Source: Opisthocomus hoazin (lineage: Eukaryota; Chordata; Aves; Opisthocomiformes; Opisthocomidae). From it: a DNA stretch of 64,000 nt. The position numbers and the translations under genes were made by a program. Below the pieces are notes generated by a model that saw nothing but the letters and a program-made list of their open reading frames with translations, was not told the DNA's origin and searched no databases. Shown piece by piece: positions 45,151 to 58,600 of this stretch (positions within the stretch are counted from its first letter, which is position 1; every line of letters starts with the position of its first letter). The stretch is taken from assembly GCF_030867145.1 (NCBI RefSeq), contig NC_134422.1:13712531-13776530 (forward strand), read 5' to 3'.

Positions 45151-47729
45151 CCAGCCCAGGTCTTGTCGAGGGCTTAGCGCTTATAGCCCTTTGTACACAG
45201 GACATGCAGGTTTTACTGGAGAGAAGCAGAGCATTCAGCCCAAACCCATTTCTACTGTGGCTGCATCTAGCCCTGACTATTTCTGTCTTCAGAGAGCTTA
45301 AACTGTCATGAGGACATGATCAGATATAGCATAGCTGCACTTTACAGCACATACAAGGAAGGCAGAAATGTCTGTATCTGCTTTTGTTATCGTGTATTTT
45401 AGGAGAGGGAAGATGAACTGCTGAGGAGAAGAGAAGCTGGACACTAGCAGTGCTGAGCATGAGTTGTTTAGAGCCATGGTGATAAATTCAGTCCATGGGT
45501 TAGCCTGTGAGTATCTAACCTGCCAGCGTCTATGTGGTGGATACTCTCATGAATGTGCTGCTGGTAAGGCATCCAAGTACAGCAGCTTATCCACAGATCT
45601 GGCACCAAGGCTCAGTTTGATTGATAGATGAAAGACAGACCTTGCTAAAGAAAGGTCATAGTTATGGGAGATTTAATGTTCTGATCTTTGGGGAGGGAAT
45701 ATGAAAGAACAGCACCTAATTGTGAGAAATAAGAGCGTGGCTCTTCGCAGTGTATTAAATAGCAATATCCATATATCTGTGTTTCAAGAAGTGGGAGGGA
45801 CATTTGCAGATCCCTGCAACCATTGCACCTGCTGGCTCTTCTAGTCTGCCTCACACAGACACAGGGCTGTTTCCCGTGCCCGAGCCTTTCCCACTAATCA
45901 TCACAGCCCCCAGAAAATTGTTCTAGAGGTTAAATATCTTCACTATGAAATCATGCACCTTTCCGTAGTCTGCTTTAGTGTAGTTTCTGTTCCTAACCAA
46001 CGGGAATGTGCTGCTTTTATGAAATGCATTTTCCAAACTGACCTAAATCTAAGGCCACTCTTATCTCATTTTTTGGTATTCAAACAAAACAAAAAATCAT
46101 CTCAGATTAATGTTGCAGAGCTCCCAAGACAGTCATTGCTGAGCAGCTGACAGAGGTAGCTTTCTCCTTACTTTACATTCATGGCACTGCTACTGACTGT
46201 AGTTCCACTTCATTTTTGGAATGACACTATGCTGTTTTCAGGACCCAATATATTTCGGCTCCTTCATGCCATCATTAATCCTGAAGCTCTTTAATTCTCC
46301 CAGCGTCTTTTTTTCCCTTATCGGTTTTGTGCAATTCTTAGCTCGTCATTTTTATTTACTACTTTCTATTTTCCCAGTGTTTATACACATAACACACTTG
46401 CTTTCACTTTCCCAATAAACAAGGGTTTTTTCATATTTTTTTTCCAAACCAATATATTTGCTTCGCTCAGCCACAGGATTGTGCCTATTTGAACATTTAG
46501 CAAAAAAAACCGGGCTCCCAATTATCATTTTTATTTTTTTAGTCAGATTTCCTTTATTACCTGGCTCATGGTTGTTTTCAGCTCTCTGAAACTGACATTT
46601 TTAGAGACGTAATGATGGATAATTGGTTTGCTCTGGGCTCTGTTTGCACACAGCAAATACAACTGTGTAGTGATCGTTGGTAACTAAGCAACCAGTTATG
46701 TTTTTAATTCTGTGATCAATTCCTTGCTATCTGTCAAGATTAAGTCTAATACAGCATGTGCCCACAAGGGATACAACAATTTTTGGAGTTAAGAACCCAT
46801 CATCTGTAAGACTGGGAGTAATAGCAGTGTGAGGCCCCTGGTTTACCACTCTGACTGCAGTCTCTTACAGGCATGTAGCCTTTTTCTCTTTCAGTGGATG
46901 TGAAAGTTTAATGGTCTTGTAGTACTGATGGTTAAGGTGAGCACGATCCAGAAGTGGTTAATTGGCTGCTGCATTTTTTTCTGTGATTTAGGCAGTGACA
47001 GCAAACACGTTGTTAGCCTTTATCTGTCAAAGCAAATTGTTAACATTCAAAGGCTCTCATTTGGGTGGTTTGCCATTCTGAAGTCAAAAGGCCACTAGTG
47101 ACAGAATTGGGTTGCTTTGCTTCTACATCCTGGAAGGTCTCCTGGCAGTGGTTGCTGCATGAGACATTTGAAAACTCTTGATTTTCTACTCTCTTGTTCC
47201 ATGCGAACATTTCTTTCTTTTGTTTAACCTGGGGAAGTAATACTCGCCAAACTCAAGGGCTCGGGAAACTCCCTGTCAGGGAGCAAGTGAGGATGGTGAT
47301 CTCTAGAGTGGAAGGTGAGGGGGTAGCCAGGCAGCAGGGCAGGTTGAGACAGCAACCTTGGATGAGGGGTACAGTCCCATTGCACCCAGATGGGAACAAC
47401 AGTATGGGTGCCACGACTGTATCCTGGTTCAGCCAGCAGTCCAACAAGCACCAGAGAAAGCTATAGTCCCAACACAGCTCTGGTGTCAGCCAAGAGTCAA
47501 GCTGGCCAGACCAGAATCACTATGTATACAGCCCAGCTCAGGCAAGGACTTAAATGCAGCTCCCAGGCCAAGGGGTGGCAGGAGCAAAGGTAGAGGTTCC
47601 AGATGAGGCTGGCCAAGGTAATTAATTACAGGCTGTTGTACTGGGGGCTCTGACACTCTTCAGCCTAGGCCTGGATCTCCTCTGCTACCCAGCTTCTGCT
47701 CCAAAGGGATCACTAGTAGACACTTCATG
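45151..47729. other. Noncoding stretch, no gene seen
   Basis: AT-rich sequence. The part at 46.5-46.8 kb is smooth and AT-rich in a way typical of conserved noncoding DNA. No repeat recognised. Confidence 0.5.
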
Positions 47730-49113
47730 CAAGAAGGAGGACCCAGGGAACTACAGGCCGGTCAGCCTCACCTCCATCCCGGGAAAGGTGATGGAGCAGC
47801 TTATCCTGGAGGCCATCATGAAGCAAGTGGAAGAAAAGAAGGTTATCAGGAGTAGTCAGCATGGATTCACCAAGGGGAAATCATGCCTGACCAATCTGAT
47901 AGCTTTCTACAATGACATGACTGGCTGGGTAGACGAAGGGAGAGCCGTGGATGTTATCTACCTTGACTTCAGCAAGGCTTTCGACACAGTCTCCCATGAT
48001 ATCCTCCTAGGGAAGCTGAGGAAGTGTGGGCTGGATGAGTGGTCGGTGAAGTGGATAGAGAACTGGCTGAATGGCAGAACTCAGAGGGTTGTCATCAGCG
48101 GCGCTGAGTCTAGTTGGAGGCTGGTGACAAGTGGTGTCCCTCAGGGGTCAGTACTGGGCCCAGTCTTGTTTAACTTCTTCATCAACGACCTGGATGAAGA
48201 GTTAGAATGTACCCTCAGCAAGTTTGCTGACGACACCAAACTGGGAGGTGTGGTAGATACACCAGAAGGCTGTGCTGCCATTCAGCATGACCTGGATAGG
48301 CTGGAAAGCTGGGCAGAGAGGAACCTGATGAAGTTCAACAAGGGCAAGTGCAGGGTCCTGCACCTGGGGAGGAACAACCTCATGCACCAGTACAGGCTTG
48401 GGGTGGACCTGCTGGAGAGCAGCTCTGCGGAGAGGGACCTGGGTGTCCTGGTGGACGACAGGTTAACCATGAGCCAGCAGTGTGCCCTGGCTGCCAAGAA
48501 AGCCAATGGGATCCTGGGGTGCATCAAGAAGAGTGTGGCCAGCAGGACAAGGGAGGTTCTCCTTCCCCTCTACACTGCCCTGGTGAGGCCTCATCTGGAG
48601 TACTGTGTCCAGTTCTGGGCTCCCCAGTTCAAGAAGGATGAAGAGCTACTGGAGAGAGTCCAGCGGAGGGCTACGAGGATGGTGAGGGGACTGGAGCATC
48701 TCCCCTACGAGGAGAGGTTGAGGGAACTGGGCTTGTTCAGCCTGAAGAAGAGAAGGCTGCGAGGGGACCTTATAAATGCCTACAAATATCTGAAGGGTGG
48801 GTGTCAGGAGGATGGGGCCAAGCTCTTTTCAGTGGTGCCCAGTGACAGGACAAGGGGCAATGGGCACAAACTGAGGCACAGGAAGTTCCGTCTGAACATG
48901 AGGAAGAACTTCTTCCCTCTGAGGGTGACGGAGCACTGGAACAGGCTGCCCAGGGAGGTTGTGGAGTCTCCTTCTCTGGAGATATTCAAGACCCGCCTGG
49001 ACAAGATCCTGTGCAGCCTGCTGTAGGTGACCCTGCTTCGGCAGGGGGGTTGGACTAGATGACCCACAGAGGTCCCTTCCAACCCCTGCTATTCTGTGAT
49101 TCTGTGATTCTGT
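47730..49113 (+). mobile_element. CR1 LINE, 5'-truncated, intact RT C-terminal ORF
   Basis: This insertion starts inside the RT domain ([19 protein letters not shown]) and ends with ATTCTGTG repeats at about 49113. The open frame shows RT motifs [39 protein letters not shown], and the catalytic FADDTKL. There is no stop or frameshift up to the natural C-terminus. Its low decay suggests a relatively young insertion. Confidence 0.96.
47788..49026 (+). pseudogene. CR1 ORF2 reverse transcriptase, C-terminal part (412 codons open)
   Basis: The fragment covers the RT palm, thumb and C-terminal region (e.g. [20 protein letters not shown], then [12 protein letters not shown]) of the non-LTR retrotransposon polymerase. 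That enzyme copies element RNA at a nicked chromosomal target. The endonuclease domain and the RT N-terminus are missing by 5' truncation, so the copy cannot act alone. The reading frame is otherwise uninterrupted, and the tool-independent ATG is at 47791. Confidence 0.93.
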
Positions 49114-50093
49114 AATTTAACTTCATGCAGAAAAGAAAACGTGGCCCATCTGGAGCGGGTTGTAACAACTCTTCCATCACTGTCCATTTGCAACGAGTGT
49201 TATACAGTGGTTAGAAAGAAATCTTTACAGGCTCCATCTCCAGACTCTTTGCAACTCACCCTTCTTGCTGTTGCTGCTTGCTGAAAGGAGCCATATGGAT
49301 TTTGTACTGAACGTTGCGTAAATGCTAGTACGTGAGTATATTTAGAGGTGGCATATGGGCAACAGTAAATGGAAATGAGTGCTTTTTTGGTTCACATTGC
49401 ACAGGCAAGTTCAGTGAAGCCAGATGCTGCAGTGAGTTAGTCAGGAAGCTTCATTCACCTGGAGTCCCAGGTTCAGATCTTGATTGGGGTTATTTCTGCA
49501 TTTGGCTGTGCTGGCTGACTTTGTCAACAGTACGGATGTTTGCCAGCAGATGTAGAAAAGCCAGAAGACTTCAGCTGTTGTAAAAAACCCCCACAACCCC
49601 CACTCAGTCTGATCTGAGTGATACTGCAGACCAGAGACAGAGGTCTCTGTCCTTTGGGGTACTGTAGGCACAAAGGTCCATGTTAAGAGTTATTTGTGTC
49701 AATTTAGAAAAGTCATGTTGTAGCTGACAGAACAGTCTTCTCTAGCTAGTAGATGAAGGAAATTATTTTACTTTTGTATCCTCACTGAGCACCAGAAATC
49801 CCAGGATATGTGAGAGCCTGTGGGTTTCAGTGTCCTCTGTCAGGGCCTTTATTCTGGTGCAGCGCGTCGCAGCTCCTGTCGTGCCTGCCCCAGTCAGGGA
49901 GCCAGGAGCAGCCTGTGTGCTCAGGCAGCAGGTATTTGAGCTGGATCTGAAAGCTCTGGACCCAGTCCCATCTGGCATCAGGCGAGCTGATATCTGCACA
50001 GTGACTGGCTGTGTTAAGAGATCTCCTATGAAATAGATTTTACTCTCTTCTATTTTTCAGTGCTTGGGAAATTGACTTGTAGAGCCCCAAGCC

Positions 50094-50113
50094 AAAAAAA
50101 AAAAAAAAAAAAA
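50094..50113 (+). repeat. A20 homopolymer
   Basis: Twenty A in a row. No retroposed gene or SINE body is recognisable immediately upstream. Confidence 0.9.
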
Positions 50114-52583
50114 TCCCAGTTGAACAGAGATGGAAATTTTTCATGAAACTGTAGATAGAACATCCCCTTTGATGATAATACCATAATTTTATCTGCTGTG
50201 ATTAAAAGGTTAATTAGATTTAGAGCATTTATACACAAAGGAAAAATGACAGCATCCTGACAGATTTTTACAGGTTGCTCAGGGGTTGGCTTACAGCACA
50301 TCCGCTGTGGTCACTACATTCCCCACTCTGTCACAGCCTGACGCCTCTTGTTTACAGCCTCGCCTGCAATATTAGGTAGCAGCCAGAAAGCATTTTGCCA
50401 CTGGTCCTGCCAGCTGATGAGTGCATTTTAAAGCCTGCTCATCGCATTGCGTGCATTTCTCTTTGCATAGGGAAGTAGTTCATTTTGAATGTCACCCAGT
50501 CCTGCAGAGGCGAGTGGGAAGATGGATTATGCTGGCAGCGATCCATCCATCTGTTCATCTGCCAACACTAATGTTTAGCTTTTCAGGCTCCCAGTTGTCT
50601 TAAATAATGCTGACCTACAGGATCTGGGGTGGGAAAGGTCACGTAGCTCATTTTGTCTTCCATTTCTTAAGTGGTAATTAAACTTTCTGAGGTGTTACAG
50701 CTACATGCAGGAATTGTCGATGGGCAGTATTTATGAAGTTGAGGTGAAATCCTTTTCTGAGATGCTGTGTTGCATGAGACTCTTACCATAACACTGGCTG
50801 CAGCATCCCCACCATATCGTCTTAGAGTACTCTTTAAAATGGTGTTTATGAAGGATTCATACCTGTTTCCCATGAGTGATTTAGTGTGTGCATAGACAAT
50901 ATTTTCTCTCTTTTGATTGATATTATTGAGTTGTATCTATAGAGTTGTTTTATCTCACCTTGCTGTAGAGTGTTTAGCTTTGGGTAGGTGTGGGTACTTT
51001 GAGACAACCACAAAGGCTGCAGACTTTCAGTGCAGTTCAGGAGCCAAGTTATGAGAAGAAAGCTGGTTGTTTGCCTGCAGCTCAGCCATGATGCTCTTGA
51101 TTCAGCTCTTAGCACTGCCTTGGTAATATAAGTGTGCATGCAAGGGCTCTCACCAGCTGCTATGATCTGTGTCTTACTTTTTCCCAGTTACAAAAAAAAG
51201 TAAAGATTTATGAGAATGTAGCAGCCTTCATGAGGCACTTGGAATGTTCTGCTAAATGGTGTGGAAGTAGAGATACCTAACTCTGATTGTGAGGGAAATA
51301 CAGAGCCCAGAGCTGGTTGGGAGCAGCTAGCTTCAGATCCTGCAGCAAGTTCGTGGCATAGGAAGGGGCATGGAGTATCTTGTGGCTCTGGATCCAGGGT
51401 GGGTCTTCTTCACACTTAAAGTTGTGGGGACTGTGTGATGTAGCTAATATCTCAGTTCCACAGCACAGGAAGAAGGGATCTGGTTTACTGTCCTTCTCTT
51501 CCCCCTCGCTTGCTTAGAAAGAGCTACAGAACTCCTGCATTTATTTTTACTTCACAATCTTACATGTGCAATGGCTAACCTGCACTGCAAGAAGATGCAG
51601 CTTCCTTGCACAAACTATTCAGTGCACTTCAGCAAACAAAACCATTTTCTTACAGCTGGTTCTAAACAAAGGGGCATGTCCTGCCTCCTCCTCCATCACC
51701 TTTCACTATAGAGTAGGAACTGGTGGAGCACCAAAGAGTCCCTTCACGATATTGATAAGAAAAAATACATAGATGTGGTTAGGAGCATCCCAAGAGCATA
51801 TGCATTGGTATTAATCAGTCTTAGAATTTGTTTCTTAATGGCGACTTTAAAAACATTGCCAGTAAACCATGCATGACCTGATGTGTGTGGGAGTAGGTGA
51901 GGCCAGGTTTGTGTGTGGTGAGAAATCCCATGGATCTGTATTGCCTCCAGTCTGATCTTTCCAAATCCCATTCCTGTGGGGTCACCTGGGAGCTAACGTT
52001 CAGCTGGGGTCAAAGACAGCCCAGAGAGATTCTCCTATCTTGAATGCATCTGATACTGTTTTAAGTTAAATATCTTGATATAAGGGATCTGCTCTGAGAA
52101 ACCTTTGGTGACCAGCTGTACAGGGCAGACCACACTTGGAAAGTTGCCCTGTGGAATATGTGCTCTTCCTAGTGTGCTGAGATTTGTGCCTAAAGGCATT
52201 TACCCTGGTGTCTCCAAGTGGAGGAGCCCAGAGCTCCAGCCCAGTCCAAACTGGCCACTCTGGGCAGTTCACCATCTGCCATGTCTCTGCAGTCACAGGG
52301 TCATTAGCAGAAAAATAATAGCTGCATGCGGAGTAGAACAACAGTTCCCCACAGGCAGAGATCTTATTTCAAGAAGCTCTTGTGTTCCTATAGCCTTCTC
52401 TGTCTCCCAGTGCAAGAAACCAGTTCCTGCCCTGTCTGGCCTCACCGGTTTGTGGTGATAGCTCCTTTCTTCCACCCATGGCACTCACAGCTCCCCCATC
52501 CCCTCGCTCCTAGCTGGGGGAAGGGCAGGACGCTGTAGCTGGTCCTGCACTCTCCACCCTGGCCAGCTGCAGGTCAAGCAGAG

Positions 52584-52602
52584 CAATTAGGCATGCTAAT
52601 TG
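52584..52602. promoter_or_regulatory. Palindromic homeodomain-type site
   Basis: CAATTAGGCATGCTAATTG is a perfect 7-bp inverted repeat around GCATG, giving two opposed TAATTG/CAATTA cores. A nuclear-receptor half-site AGGTCA lies 13 bp upstream. Confidence 0.4.
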
Positions 52603-55600
52603 CAATCCACGACATTTCCTACAGGGAACACACTAGCTGGAGTCTTCTCCAGCCATCGGTGTTCCTAAAGCTTCTAATACAAACAGGCAGGCAAAAGGAG
52701 CTAGGAAAAAATACCCCACCAACAAATCGTTTCCATAGCTAATTGAAATGGTGGGAAAGGGAAGAGGTGCAAATCCAACCTGAAAGAGCAGCCTTTGCCT
52801 CTGATAGTCTGCTGGGAAAAATAACTCACTGGAGCATTCAGGAATATGAAACACAGGCAAATAAATGCTGCTGACAGTCTGATCAAAGGGTTGCTATACA
52901 AGAGAGAGCCTCTGTCAGTGCTGGTCCGGCCTCCGTGTGCTTGGGAACCTTGCCCAATAAATTTGATGAACAGTGGCATGTAATGTAGGAGAAACTGACT
53001 GAATTTTGCTCTTGGGATCTGTTCCTGATATAAAGTGCTTTCAGACTCTATAGTCCATTAAAACTATGTGTATCAAAAGATGCAAAAGAGAGGGACAGGG
53101 TAATTTTGTCTCCAGTTCTTGGCTTGACATGGAGGCAAAGGATCTGAACGCACAAGTAGATGGAAAAGCTGACACATCAGTTGGATCTGATCTACACCGG
53201 GGCATTTACTGGCAAAACTGTCTGTGTAATGATACCGCTAGAGGTACTGCTCCCCTGTGGATATGCTTATTCCATAATAACAGATCTAAACCAGTAACAA
53301 CTTCCCGGAGTAAGAGTGTCTGTCAGGTGGTGAGAGTGGTACATGCCTGGAGTGGTACCACTGTTTGGAGTAAAAAGTTCTCTAGTAAGTTTGTATGTGT
53401 GTAAAACACAGCAGAGAAGATGAGAATCTGCTAGGACAAAAAGCATACTCTGAAATTTATGGATTGTACTAAAATCCCCCCCCCAAAAACAAAGCATCTT
53501 GCCGTTTGTACACCCCTTGGTGGCCTTAGATAATTGGCATGTGCAGAGGAAGAGGGAGCTCCACTGGGTCTTTATCGCTTCTTCATTAATATGTCACCAG
53601 CCTGAATTAGGAATGTTTTTCCCAGAGAAAGCAAGGCCAGAGAGAGACCTGGTATTTTAGGAAGGCAGTTCCTGTGCCCCAAATCTCTAGAACACTTGTG
53701 CGAGGTGTGAGGGACCCGATGGTGACTGGAGCGCAGCCTGTCCTTGGCAGTGGTTGTTACTCAGCTGGGATGAAGGGTGAAAGCTTACTCTAAACTGCAT
53801 ATTGCAGAGTAGGAGTCTGTGAGAGAGCCCACGACACCACCTTCGGAGAGTGCACAGCGCTGAGCCTCAGGAAAAGAGGGGAAAAATCTCTGTGCAATAG
53901 CGGCTTTTCCACGCTTGAAATAGCTCTGGAGAGGCAGGGGGTTCCCAGTGGCTATCGTGGCAGCGGAATGAAATTGTCACTTGTGATAAGGCATCGGGAG
54001 AGCTGGGAGAAATCCTGGCTCTGTGCCTGCTGGCACAGGTCTGAGTAATTTCACTGGAGCCAAGGTTTTTACTTGGTATGTGAAACGGATTGCCAGGGTG
54101 AAGCTGCAAAAATAACGCCTGGTAATGAAATCCGCTTGCAGCAGCGCGCCTATGCGCCAGAGCCCTGCTGCGAGCTGGAGTGTTTGCGCTGGCTCTGAAG
54201 AGCACCGCGGTGTTCCTGTGAGAGGGAGGATGAGTCAGGACGTGTGAAATGCCACCAAATTTGTCTAGGATGTCACGCAACTGCCCATCTGTAGGCAAAC
54301 TCACATTTTCCCGGGGAATTTTTTTGACCCACTTTCCCTCCCCCTCCCCAAGCTTTCCCTGAATTCCCACCAACCCCAGGGACTATCCATCAATATCACC
54401 ATAGCAACAAGGAGTCATTAATGGTATCCTGCCTATTGACAGTCGGAGTCTACATGTTGCTGAGTTGGGTGGCGAGCCATCGCCATCAGCTTCAAGGAGA
54501 AGAGGGAGAGTTCAGGGTCTCTGTGGGATCAGTCCTCTCGTTCTCCCTCCCCCACGGCTCCCCAGAGAGGTCCTGCATTGCGTAGTGGCAATAAGGGACA
54601 TATTTCTTCCCTTAGCAAGTCACGTGCAGCGTGTTGTAGGGAACTGCTGAGTTGGGGGGGATTTGTTGCACACGTAAGGATAAATGTGCCTCTCTTGGGT
54701 TTGTTTGCACGGGGCTGTGGCACTGAGAGACACTTTACATTGCAAATAAGCAACTTATCCTGCAAACCTACAGGGAGTTCAGAGCAAAGCAGGAGGCCTG
54801 GGGGCCAGGAAAGGGGAATGGCAGGCTAAACTGTGAGGAGAGATAAAAGACATGTCATATAATTCTGCTAAATGGTGAAGGAAGGGAAATTCTCAGCGAG
54901 TGTAAATGAGCATTGACAAGCTATCCTGATTTACACCCACCTCATGGTCTGGCCCACAGCCTGATCAGCTGAAAAGCATCAGCATCTGAAAGGAAGGGGG
55001 TTGTTTAGAGAGGCCCGTGGGAGGAGTTGGGGATTGAGAAGTTGAAAATGTGCAAAAAAGACGAAAAGAAATTCTCCTAGGTAGGTAGGGAAAGGCTTGT
55101 AATGTTCCCCGGGGCTGACACAGGGGCAGAGCTTGGCCAGCGGCACCAGCGCCCTACCAGGACTGTCACTCATGCAGCTCTGGACCGTGGGAGGGCAAAT
55201 CCCTCAGCTGAGACACCTGACAGGTACAGTCCTCCCAGGTTGTCTGTAGAAGCATTGCGAAGTTCCTCCACGCTCAGGGGAATGAGAAGTGTGACTGCCC
55301 GTGCCCATCCACGCCCCGGCCAGGACTGCCGACACTACTGCCATCCGCGTTTCCTCATGCCGGACCTGCCTCCGCCAGCACTATGCCAGAGTGCTTTGGG
55401 ATGCGACCAAACAAGGTGTAAGATGAGGTCACCCATCTCCCTCACTCTCCTGCCTCCCCCAGGCCTCCCTCTGAGCTCACCGATCAGGCGTGTGTTGCTG
55501 GCTTGGAGGGACTCTGCTCCTCCACCTTCCATCAGCTCCAGGGGGTGCTGGACCAGGTCCCAGTGCAAAGTTAATGAACTGAGATCAATAGAATTACGTT

Positions 55601-58600
55601 GGGGGATTTTTTTCCCTGCTAGTGAGAGGAGAGTCAGGGTTAATGTTGCCTGTTGGAAAGCCCTATGCAGGAAGCCACTCGCGCACTCAAAGTTTGAGGT
55701 ATATGGCTGTGCTGCAAAATATGTCTCCCTGGTGCAAGGAAGGGAGCAGAAATTTTTGTCATATGCCTTGTTCTTAGAGTTAATGTTTGGTTTCTTTCCT
55801 TTGCCCTATGCATTTTAAGGATTGGACTGAGACTCTTGGGGCAATCTTGGAATGAGGAATTGGGAATCCCTTCAGCAATCCTGATGGATCCAACTGTGTA
55901 GGACTGTTTTTCTGTTGTCTTCCTGGGACTGGTAGAGGCAGTGTAACAGGACATGGCAGAAGCTGTGTTTCTGTGTTCCTTGTTGGTCATGTATTGCTAG
56001 TCCAGCCACGACTATTTCCACCTTCAAAAAACCCAGTGGCATGACTCAGGCCCTGCACCTCATGAGATTAAATCATGGGTTAAATGATTAAGTTCAAAAA
56101 AAAAAAAGCCTGATTTTTTTTCTTCCATTTAGTGTGACCTGGCTTTTTACCTCTTTCTTGCCAGGGAGTGAGTGAAAATCATGAGTCGAAAAGCCAGTCT
56201 TCAGTGCACACAGGAAGAAAACATTCAGCTGAGTGCTTAGGTGAAGGCTCTGTTGATCCTCATCACATGCTGCGAGGGAAAGCGAGTGGCCAGCTCTTTC
56301 CTGCTGCTGGCTTGATTTAGTTCTGTCTCCCAGTTCTCGCGTTCACCTAACCCAGCATGCCCCCTGCATTCTTTTCACTGTCCCCTCTGCCTTCATAAAA
56401 CACATGCAGAGGATCAAGACGGTTTTAGATGATCTGAGATGTAGTTCCCTACCTCATCAGCTAGCTGCTGCAGACATGCTCTATCTGTGTCTGCTCTTTC
56501 CAAAATTATCTGCCGCTGATCACTACTGGAGAAGGCGTCTTGGCTGGCAGTACTGGGCTGCCTCGCAAAGGCACGCCTGGCAATCGGCTCAGCGTTGGTG
56601 GGCTTGGGTTGGGGGTGCATCTCTGTCAGCTGGAATACAGAGGAGAATGGTTTGGAGCTGGCACTGGGAAGTTTTAACTGATGTTGGACCCTTTGCTGGG
56701 GCTGAGCTTCAGTTGACAGCCTTGACCTTTTCGGCTCCCCCTGCCCTGAGGAATAATAAATTCACTTGTAGTCATATTGTGACCATTTTCTGCAGTTAGT
56801 GCTGATGTTATATCTATGCAGAGTAGGAATTTGGAGGAGAGGTGGAGGTGCCAGGCTGTAAAGTGGGCTCACATGTGGCTTTGTACTTCCCAGATCTCAT
56901 GAGGCGCTGGATAGGTTTTACTGGCTCAGGTTTGCCTCTGAGAACTGTGTGTGTCTGAGCCAGGCCTGGAAGAGGGTTGGAGGCTGTGCTCAGCTCGTGC
57001 CTGTTACTCACGAGGCTGAGAGTGCTTGCTGCGTGTGTATGCCAGGACCAAGGCGGGTGGTGGGAAATATCTGCTCTGCATGACCCAAAAGCATGCCAAT
57101 GCTTGGCTCATGGCGTGTACATGGGGCAGGGGAAACCACCTGGTCCCAAACATCAGCTGACTCAAGCTAAGCTTTGGCTTTGCTTGGTTATGACCCCCAG
57201 GGGCTCTTTCTGCAGCTGCGAGAGGGGAGCAGCGTGCCTCATGGTGTTATGGAGGAGTGCAGGATCTATTGGTCAGATGCACCCTGCAGGTTCACTGGTT
57301 CTGTGTGTGCTCTGTCTAGGGAGAGGACTTTATTGCAAATAGGAATTTCTTCCTCCTGAGGAGGAGTCATCCAAAGGAGCTTTATGGCCAACCAGGGTCT
57401 TGACTCACTGAAAGCTTGGCAGGTGATGGGTGATGCCATCTCCTGGGACTCTTCACATCTAATGCTGCCAAGCAGTTCCAGCTGGGACACATGATGGGGA
57501 TGTCACACTGGTGTCTCCAGGAGCATTTCTTACAGTAACTAACATTCTCAGCCTTCCTTTGCTGCAAGGTCAGTGCCAGTCCTCTCAAGCTCCATTCCCT
57601 CTGCTGCGTTGTCAGCAGGACTGTTGGAGCAGTATTGTCCAAGAGATGGAGTGGTGCATTGATGAAGCAAAAGGGGTACTCTTTCTGAAAGGAATCAAGA
57701 GGGAGCGCAGGTCACCTTGAAAGCATGCTGCCTGAAATAAGTGCGCTAGAATGCCTGCCCTTTGAGGTAGGCTGGAAGTATCAGCCTTTCTGAAGGAGGA
57801 ACACAAGGAAAAAACCATGCTGTGACACAAGAAGGAGAAGCTGCTGAGACTGAACAGAGCAGCCAGAAAAATTCATCAAAGGCACTGCCGCCAAGTGCAC
57901 AGATGTGTGGAGCAGTAGGGCTTCCCAGGTGAAACCTTTCATGTTAATAAATCAAGGTTCCCAAACAGCTTGGAAACCCCACAGAAAGGGAGCCAAGAAT
58001 GCCCAAGACCTTCAGATGATTCCATAAAATTTTGAGATTAGCTTTTCCACTGCCTTGAAACTTTTTAGGAGCCAATCTGATCAAAATAGAAGTTCATATG
58101 AAGTTATGGTGATTCCTACACTCTCCCTGGTGGGACTGTGTGTACCATAGCATAATGTTCCTGTGATGATCAACAGATAGTGTGGACAGATTCTTCTCTG
58201 GCATGTGTATACCTTTGGGCTGCTCTGATCAGCCAGCCCTGACCATGGCCAAGACCAGTTCTATTTCTGGAGGCAGTGGTAATGGTGGTGATGCCTTGGA
58301 AGTGGTACCTGTGAAGCAGCAGCCACAGATGGCTGTGTAAACTTGTGTTGAATGCAGTGGGATGGAGGAAGAGTTGGGGAAGCAGGAAAAAAAAAAGAAG
58401 AATGAGGAGAAAAGACATGGAAGGAGGAAAATAGTTAGACGGTATCATGTGCCAAAGCAAGCAGCTCATTGCACAGCAGAAATTAAATGCCATTGCCTGT
58501 GCTCTCAGCAACCCCTACACCCTGGGCTGCACTGGAGCTTCAGAGGTTCAAGGGAGATTTTGTTCCCTGTGCCGAGCTGTCTCTGAGATGACATGGTCCG

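Noticed and set aside
55102-55818. 239-codon plus-strand ORF
   Set aside because: Longest non-repeat frame in the right half, but its composition looks like translated noncoding DNA, it has no recognisable domain and no splice context, and six frames over 64 kb will yield such lengths by chance.
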